From the NCBI GenBank assembly GCA_937898265.1, contig CALEJM010000143.1, positions 1-6,799 on the forward strand: 6,799 bases of DNA. Direction: 5' to 3'. The DNA is from an uncultured Porphyromonadaceae bacterium. GTDB lineage: Bacteria > Bacteroidota > Bacteroidia > Bacteroidales > Paludibacteraceae. The position numbers were made by a program, and so were the translations under genes. This document shows positions 3,920-6,799 of the stretch, piece after piece (within the stretch, counting starts at the first letter, position 1; each line of letters starts with the position of its first letter). The notes under the pieces were generated by a model. It saw only the letters and a list, made by a program, of their open reading frames with translations, was not told the DNA's origin and ran no database searches.

Positions 3920-6799
3920 TCAATTAGATTTTTGTTGTTTGCGACAGTTCTCCACCATGAAATGAAGACGGTTGAAGATATTGGCCTCTGAGGTGCTACT
4001 GTCGAAGTCCAAGAACAGGAGGTTCATCTCTGGGTAAATCTTCTTCACTTGCTTCTCTATACCCTTGGAGATGATGTGGTTGGCAATGCAGCCAAAGGGT
4101 TGCAGACTGATGACGTTGTGGATGCCACGTTTGGCTAAATGGGCAAATTCAGCCGGAATGCCCCAGCCCTCACCGAAGTCGCCGGCAAGATTGACAATCT
4201 CCGACGCCTCTTCGGCATGAGTGTACATGCTGACAAAGGGATCGTAGCCAGGGAAGTCGCGACAGATTCGGTCGTAGCGACGGGCCACGCGCATCAAGAC
4301 GCTATAGATGAGGTCGTTGGTCAGCCTTGAGATACCGTTATGCTTGATATTCAACCGAGTGTTGATATGATGGTTGGCAAAACGGGTGGTGAAGAAGTCG
4401 AACAGCGATGGAGCAACCACTTCTATACCTTGCTCGTTGAGCCATGGTATTACGAATTTATTGCTAAAAGCGTTGTATTTCACGTAGATTTCGCCCACCA
4501 TGCCCATGATAGGGGTCTGCTTATGAGGGTCAATGATATTATAAAAATCCTTGACTGCTTGTTTCAAAAGGTTGGGGAGTTGACGCGATTTGCCTGCCTC
4601 TATGAGCGAGAAGGCCGACTCATAGTAAGCGCCACGAAGTTTGGCTGCCGCACCTTTCTGCAATTCTCGAACAACGGAGATGTTGTAGAGTTTCGCGAGA
4701 CAGTCGGCATAAAGCATGGTGAAGAGGGTCGGGATGAGGAGTTTCTTCCAGTCGATGACGAAGCCAGGCTGGTTGTTCTCCAATCCGTCGCCCGTAGCCA
4801 ACGAGAGGACTGGCACTTGCTTGAAACCGCCTGCCACCACAGCGTTCTGGATGAGCGAGTGGTAGTTGGTAGCACGACACTGTCCGCCTGTCTGCGTTAC
4901 GATGACTGCGGTGTTATCCAAATCGTACTTACCGCTTCGAAGGGCGTTCATGATAGAACCGATGACGATGGTGGCAGGATAGCAGACGTCGTTGTTGGCG
5001 TAGCGAAGTCCCATCTCGGCATCAGCCTGACAACCCAACGGGAGGTTGATGAGTTTATAGCCTGCCAGTTTGAACAGACTTGGTACAAACTCTGAATATC
5101 CCTCCGCAAAATAAGGGGCAAGGATGGTTCGGGTGCGGTCGCTGTCGGTAAACACTTTCGTGGTTTCGTCCTGACGTTTGGGGAGTTTCACAGAAGGGTT
5201 GGCGGACCCCAAACGAACGCTCTCAATGAGCGAACGGATACGCAATCGCAGCGAACCAATGTTGTTGACGTCGTCTATCTTCAACAGTGTGAGGTTTTTA
5301 TGATAGAGCGAGAGGATGCGGTTTACCTCGTCGATGATAAAGGCGTCTGGACCGCAACCGAAACTGGTGAGCTCCACCAAGTGCAGGTTATCATAGGTCT
5401 CATTTCCAACGAAGTAAGCAGCTTTGAAGATGCGGTTCGGATAGGTCCACTGACTCACAAAGCGCAACTCATCGAAAACACCATCACCAAGTTGAGTGGC
5501 GATATTTTCCGTGATGACATCTACGCCCATATCAGCAATCGCCTGCGATATCTTATGCTCGATGAGCGGATCAACGTGGTAAGGACGGGCTGCCAAAAGG
5601 ATGACCATACGATTATCATGTTTCGCTTGCTCAAGCACTTCTATATTACGCTGTATCAGTGCTGTGCGGTAGTTGGACTGAGCCGCGATAGCACGGTCGA
5701 TGGCTTGGGTCACGACGCTCTTACTAACGCCGAGCGAAAGGAGATACTCACGACAGCTCTTGCGCAAGAGGTCCTCGTCTTTAAAGGTGACGACAGGAGC
5801 ATCCAATGGGATACCGTAGTTCTTGGCTGTGTCCATCGAACTCTTCAGGACGTCGGAGTAGCCGCTGACCACTGGACAGTTGAAACTGTTGCGCGCTTGC
5901 TCGTCTTCTTTCTGCTCAAAGACAACATAGGGGTAGAAGATACGGTCTACCTTACGTTCAATGAGGTTCATCACGTGACCATGCATCAACTTAGCCGGGA
6001 AGCAGATGTTATCGGACATGATGCTGCGGATTCCCTTGACGTATAATTGGTTGGCAGACTGTTGTGAGAGCACGACCTTGATGCCACACTCCGTAAACAA
6101 CGTGTGCCAGAAGGGGAAATTCTCGTAGATACCCAACGCACGCGGAATGCCGATGGTTGGGAGCTCGGAATTGACAGTTGTAGTTTTGGTGGTGCGGTCA
6201 AAAAGGAGATGACGTTTTTCTGCAAAGAGGTTGACACCTTTATAGTTGGAGTCGGAGAGGTTCGAATAGATCTTCTCGCAGTTGTTGCCTGAGTAGAAGG
6301 TCTTGCTGTTGGCAAAGTGGAAGGCCTTGACGTGACAATGGTTGTCGCAGCCTTTACAGGTGATAAACTCCGAATCGTAGTTATTGGCTTTCAATATATT
6401 ATCAAGTCGAAGAGTGTTCACTCCACCGCAACGAAGCGCATACAACGCCGCTCCGTAGGCACCCATAAGTTCGGGGAGGTCGGAGAAGGAGACGTTGCAG
6501 CCAGTCATAGACTCCAACGCCCTTACGATGGAGTGGTTTCGGAACGTGCCGCCTTGAACAACGATATGCTCGCCCAATTCGCTGACGTTCTTTAGTTTCA
6601 ACACCTTAAACAAACAGTTCTTCACCACCGAATAGCTAAAACCAGCGGCAATATCGGCCACTTCTGCTCCCTCACGCATTGCCTGTTTCACCTTGGAGTT
6701 CATGAAGACGGTGCAACGGGTACCGAGGTCGCAGGGGTGCTGGGCTGTACAGGAAAGTCGGGCGAAGTCTGCAACTGGGTAGTTGAGCATGTTGGCAAA
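3920..6799 (-). CDS. 2-hydroxyacyl-CoA dehydratase activase-type protein, C-terminal 959 residues
   Basis: Part of a very large protein (family members are about 1400-1500 residues) related to HgdC/BcrAD-type ATP-dependent activators fused to DUF2229 and dehydratase-like domains. The frame is open to the window edge (F-A-N precede the ATG at 6790), and that ATG is internal. Numbered from it, residues 1-120 are the end of an ASKHA ATPase domain, with RCTVF at 25-29 in the region where HgdC-type proteins carry an iron-sulfur cysteine, and HIVVQGGTFRN at 75-85. Next come CKGCDNHC at 145-152, a DUF2229-like region from about 212 with SDNICFPAKLMHGHVMNL at 259-276, FGCGPDAF at 477-484, a second cysteine motif NNDVCYPATIVIGSIMNAL at 599-617, TQTGGQC at 632-638, and QPFGCIANH at 897-905. 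Known relatives of the activator use ATP to drive low-potential electron transfer to radical dehydratases in anaerobes. The substrate here is unknown and no separate dehydratase subunit is visible. The tetR gene follows after five bases. Confidence 0.88.
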   Translation of the reverse strand, partial: FANMLNYPVADFARLSCTAQHPCDLGTRCTVFMNSKVKQAMREGAEVADIAAGFSYSVVKNCLFKVLKLKNVSELGEHIVVQGGTFRNHSIVRALESMTGCNVSFSDLPELMGAYGAALYALRCGGVNTLRLDNILKANNYDSEFITCKGCDNHCHVKAFHFANSKTFYSGNNCEKIYSNLSDSNYKGVNLFAEKRHLLFDRTTKTTTVNSELPTIGIPRALGIYENFPFWHTLFTECGIKVVLSQQSANQLYVKGIRSIMSDNICFPAKLMHGHVMNLIERKVDRIFYPYVVFEQKEDEQARNSFNCPVVSGYSDVLKSSMDTAKNYGIPLDAPVVTFKDEDLLRKSCREYLLSLGVSKSVVTQAIDRAIAAQSNYRTALIQRNIEVLEQAKHDNRMVILLAARPYHVDPLIEHKISQAIADMGVDVITENIATQLGDGVFDELRFVSQWTYPNRIFKAAYFVGNETYDNLHLVELTSFGCGPDAFIIDEVNRILSLYHKNLTLLKIDDVNNIGSLRLRIRSLIESVRLGSANPSVKLPKRQDETTKVFTDSDRTRTILAPYFAEGYSEFVPSLFKLAGYKLINLPLGCQADAEMGLRYANNDVCYPATIVIGSIMNALRSGKYDLDNTAVIVTQTGGQCRATNYHSLIQNAVVAGGFKQVPVLSLATGDGLENNQPGFVIDWKKLLIPTLFTMLYADCLAKLYNISVVRELQKGAAAKLRGAYYESAFSLIEAGKSRQLPNLLKQAVKDFYNIIDPHKQTPIMGMVGEIYVKYNAFSNKFVIPWLNEQGIEVVAPSLFDFFTTRFANHHINTRLNIKHNGISRLTNDLIYSVLMRVARRYDRICRDFPGYDPFVSMYTHAEEASEIVNLAGDFGEGWGIPAEFAHLAKRGIHNVISLQPFGCIANHIISKGIEKQVKKIYPEMNLLFLDFDSSTSEANIFNRLHFMVENCRKQQKSN

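Noticed and set aside
4340..6046. Two plus-strand frames of about 250 codons (4340-5095 and 5300-6046) opposite the activase-type gene
   Set aside because: Both are antisense to conserved motifs of the large protein and have no domain or start context. They are typical shadows in a GC-balanced gene.

Overview
This window looks like a piece of a Bacteroidales chromosome, possibly from the Prevotella group. The evidence is a SecDF fusion whose N-terminus matches the Bacteroidota form, two promoters with the Bacteroidota -7 box (TAnnTTTG), A-rich translation start regions without Shine-Dalgarno sequences, and a giant acyl-CoA dehydratase activase-type protein of a kind common in anaerobic gut Bacteroidota. 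I see no phage, plasmid, insertion sequence, CRISPR or RNA gene. The species call is inference.

Layout. (1) 1-998, minus: the first 332 codons of secDF, the membrane component that helps pull exported proteins across the inner membrane, cut by the window edge. (2) 999-1735: a 737-base divergent intergenic region. It holds the secDF promoter, a leader of about 170 bases with alternative RNA pairings and a possible leader peptide, degenerate 41-base repeats, and the promoter of the next gene. (3) 1736-3229, plus: a CPA1-type K+/H+ antiporter of the NhaP2/CvrA type with a C-terminal RCK_C domain. (4) 3253-3285: a terminator hairpin shared by two convergent transcripts. (5) 3291-3914, minus: a TetR-family regulator. 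(6) 3920-6799, minus: the C-terminal 959 residues of a very large CoA-dehydratase activase-type iron-sulfur protein, truncated at its N-terminus by the window edge. Its stop lies five bases before the regulator's ATG, so the two probably form one operon.

How the genes relate. secDF and the antiporter are transcribed divergently from promoters with nearly identical 16-base cores (15 of 16 bases match). The antiporter and the activase/TetR operon converge on the shared terminator. TetR probably controls its own operon, but that operon's promoter is outside the window. The most interesting part is the secDF leader. It combines an upstream hairpin capped by a GAAA tetraloop, a segment that can pair with either of two partners, and a 26-codon reading frame with a short hydrophobic stretch and an RGGGRGR tract. 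That arrangement resembles attenuation or arrest-peptide control of Sec machinery, but it is a hypothesis from sequence only.
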